Shown: positions 14,387 to 15,284 of the stretch, piece by piece
Layout of the letters: each line of letters opens with the position of its first letter
Position numbering within the stretch: position 1 is the first letter of the stretch
Translations under genes and position numbers: made by a program
Notes under the pieces: model-generated
The model's input: the letters and a program-made list of their open reading frames with translations, nothing else
Told to the model about the DNA's origin: nothing
Databases searched by the model: none
Source: Actinomycetota bacterium
GTDB taxonomy: Bacteria; Actinomycetota; Rubrobacteria; Rubrobacterales; Rubrobacteraceae
DNA: 15,284 bases
Assembly: GCA_020200675.1 (NCBI GenBank)
Contig: JAIVIG010000011.1
Coordinates: 1 to 15,284 of the forward strand
Direction of reading: 5' to 3'

Positions 14387-14431
14387 ATCGGAATTCTGGC
14401 AAGCTAGCGAGACGATTCACGGGAGGACGCC

Positions 14432-14899
14432 ATGCTACTAGAAGGATCGTGTCACTGCGGATCGGTAAGCTTCCGAGTCGAGTCGGAGACGCCGTACCCT
14501 TATCAGGCGTGCTACTGCTCCATTTGCCGCAAGACGGCGGGCGGTGGTGGTTACGTCATCAACCTCGGCGCCGACGCGAACACGCTGGAGGTCGAGGGCG
14601 AGGAGAATGTCTCCGTCTACACCGCGAGAGCCCAGGATCGCGGCCATTCGGAGCGCAACTTCTGCAAGGTCTGCGGCAGCTTCCTGTGGCTCTTCAACCC
14701 GATGTGGCCGGACCTCGTTCATCCCTACGCCTCCGCCATAGACACACCACTCCCGAAGCCCCCGGAGCGCGTGCGCTTGATGCTGAACTATGCGGCGCCG
14801 TGGTGCGAGATCCCCGAAGACGGCAACGAGCGGCACTTCCCCGAGTACCCCGAGGAGTCCCTGGAGGACTGGCACCGCCGCCACGGCTTGCTGGGGTAA
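14432..14899 (+). CDS. GFA-family (glutathione-dependent formaldehyde-activating enzyme-like) zinc protein
   Basis: The 155-residue protein has the GFA/Mss4-like fold. Zinc ligands are visible as C7-H-C9-G, C27-x-C29-x-x-C32 and C78-x-x-C81-G, in the family order SCHCGSVSFRV, YCSICRKTAG, FCKVCGSFLW. The length is typical (about 130-160). The founding member was reported to help form S-hydroxymethylglutathione, but most homologues have unknown substrates, and actinobacteria often lack glutathione, so that reaction should not be assumed. The ATG is well placed behind GGAGG (14422-14426) at 5-nt spacing. The next gene starts 10 bp after its stop, so the two are probably an operon. Confidence 0.93.
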   Translation: MLLEGSCHCGSVSFRVESETPYPYQACYCSICRKTAGGGGYVINLGADANTLEVEGEENVSVYTARAQDRGHSERNFCKVCGSFLWLFNPMWPDLVHPYASAIDTPLPKPPERVRLMLNYAAPWCEIPEDGNERHFPEYPEESLEDWHRRHGLLG

Positions 14900-14909
14900 C
14901 TTCGGGCGC

Positions 14910-15284
14910 GTGGAGCCGATCAACGTCCACGACTACGAGCGCCTGGCGCGGGAGCGCCTCTCCCCCGGCACCTGGGCCTACTACTCGAGCGGGGCCGACG
15001 ACGAGCTGACGCTCCGGGAGGAGCGTGTCGCCTTCGAACGGCTCCGCCTCCTCCCACGCGTGCTCCGGGGCGTGGCGGAGGCAGATCCGCGCACGACGGT
15101 GCTCGGCGCGCCCGTGAATATGCCCATATTGGTCGCCCCCACCGGTCTGCACGCCCTCGCCCATCCCGAGGCCGAGCGGGCCACGGCCCGCGGCGCCGGG
15201 GAAGCGAGAACGCTGATGGCCTTGAGCACCGTCGCCACGGCGAGCCTGGAAGAGGTCGCCGTGGTCGCGGCGGGTTCTCTGTGG
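14910..15284 (+). CDS. FMN-dependent alpha-hydroxy-acid oxidase/dehydrogenase, N-terminus (partial, runs off right edge)
   Basis: A GTG at 14910 opens a frame of 125 codons to the window end with no stop. The residues fit the start of the L-lactate/glycolate oxidase family (LldD-like, TIM barrel, FMN-bound). VHDYERLARERLSPGTWAYY is followed by SSGADDELTLREERVAFER (the 'YYxxGAxDExTlreNxxaf' motif), then LLPRVLRG, TTVLGAPVNMPILVAPTG (the FMN-contacting P-T/A segment), LAHPEAERATARGAGEA and LMALSTVATASLEEVA. The active-site Tyr, His and Arg lie further on, outside the window. It starts 10 bp after the GFA-family gene. The family oxidises 2-hydroxyacids such as lactate or glycolate to 2-oxoacids; which substrate applies here cannot be told from this part. 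Confidence 0.93.
   Translation, partial: MEPINVHDYERLARERLSPGTWAYYSSGADDELTLREERVAFERLRLLPRVLRGVAEADPRTTVLGAPVNMPILVAPTGLHALAHPEAERATARGAGEARTLMALSTVATASLEEVAVVAAGSLW

Overview
The window is GC-rich and densely coded. Start codons are often GTG or TTG, and genes frequently overlap by 4 bp. The gene families point to a high-GC Gram-positive bacterium, most likely a deep-branching actinobacterium of the Rubrobacter type. That placement is inferred from gene style and gene content, because no rRNA or other marker lies in the window.

Layout. Positions 1-2031 (minus strand) hold the start of an IS630-type transposase/HTH gene that runs off the left edge. It abuts a truncated ABC-2 permease, followed by its ATPase and a GntR/YtrA-type repressor that begins the operon. 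Positions 2254-3907 hold a yqeC-like molybdenum-hydroxylase accessory gene (minus), with an ambiguous start and a probable 3' frameshift. Divergent from it is a Holin-X-type membrane protein gene broken by a frameshift and probable deletion, overlapping a DUF3618 gene. Positions 3975-5105 encode LarC, a nickel-pincer cofactor enzyme, whose conserved N-terminus is present in frame without a usual start codon. A strong hairpin separates it from a convergent cold shock gene, and a HAD phosphatase lies further upstream of the cold shock gene on the same strand.

Positions 6217-13290 form an iron-sulfur neighbourhood. A YgfZ/GcvT-like folate-binding protein comes first, then two overlapping SAM-dependent methyltransferases. 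After a 272-bp regulatory gap come sufC, sufB, sufD and a Rieske ferredoxin. SufBC2D is the scaffold for Fe-S assembly, YgfZ-type proteins help maturation of some Fe-S enzymes, and the Rieske protein is itself a 2Fe-2S protein. No cysteine desulfurase (SufS) or SufU lies in this stretch. A very strong intrinsic terminator sits between sufB and sufD.

Positions 13366-15284 hold an exported HNH nuclease, a coupled small acidic protein of unknown function, a GFA-family zinc protein, and the start of an FMN-dependent alpha-hydroxy-acid oxidase cut by the right edge.

The most notable points are the sufB/sufD terminator, two similar palindromes (TACAC-N5-GTGTA) upstream of yqeC and of suf, and the run of damaged genes in the first 4 kb. 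I found no CRISPR array, tRNA, rRNA or complete mobile element, and no clearly novel multigene system. The nuclease/small-protein pair is the only candidate for something undescribed, and its link is speculative.
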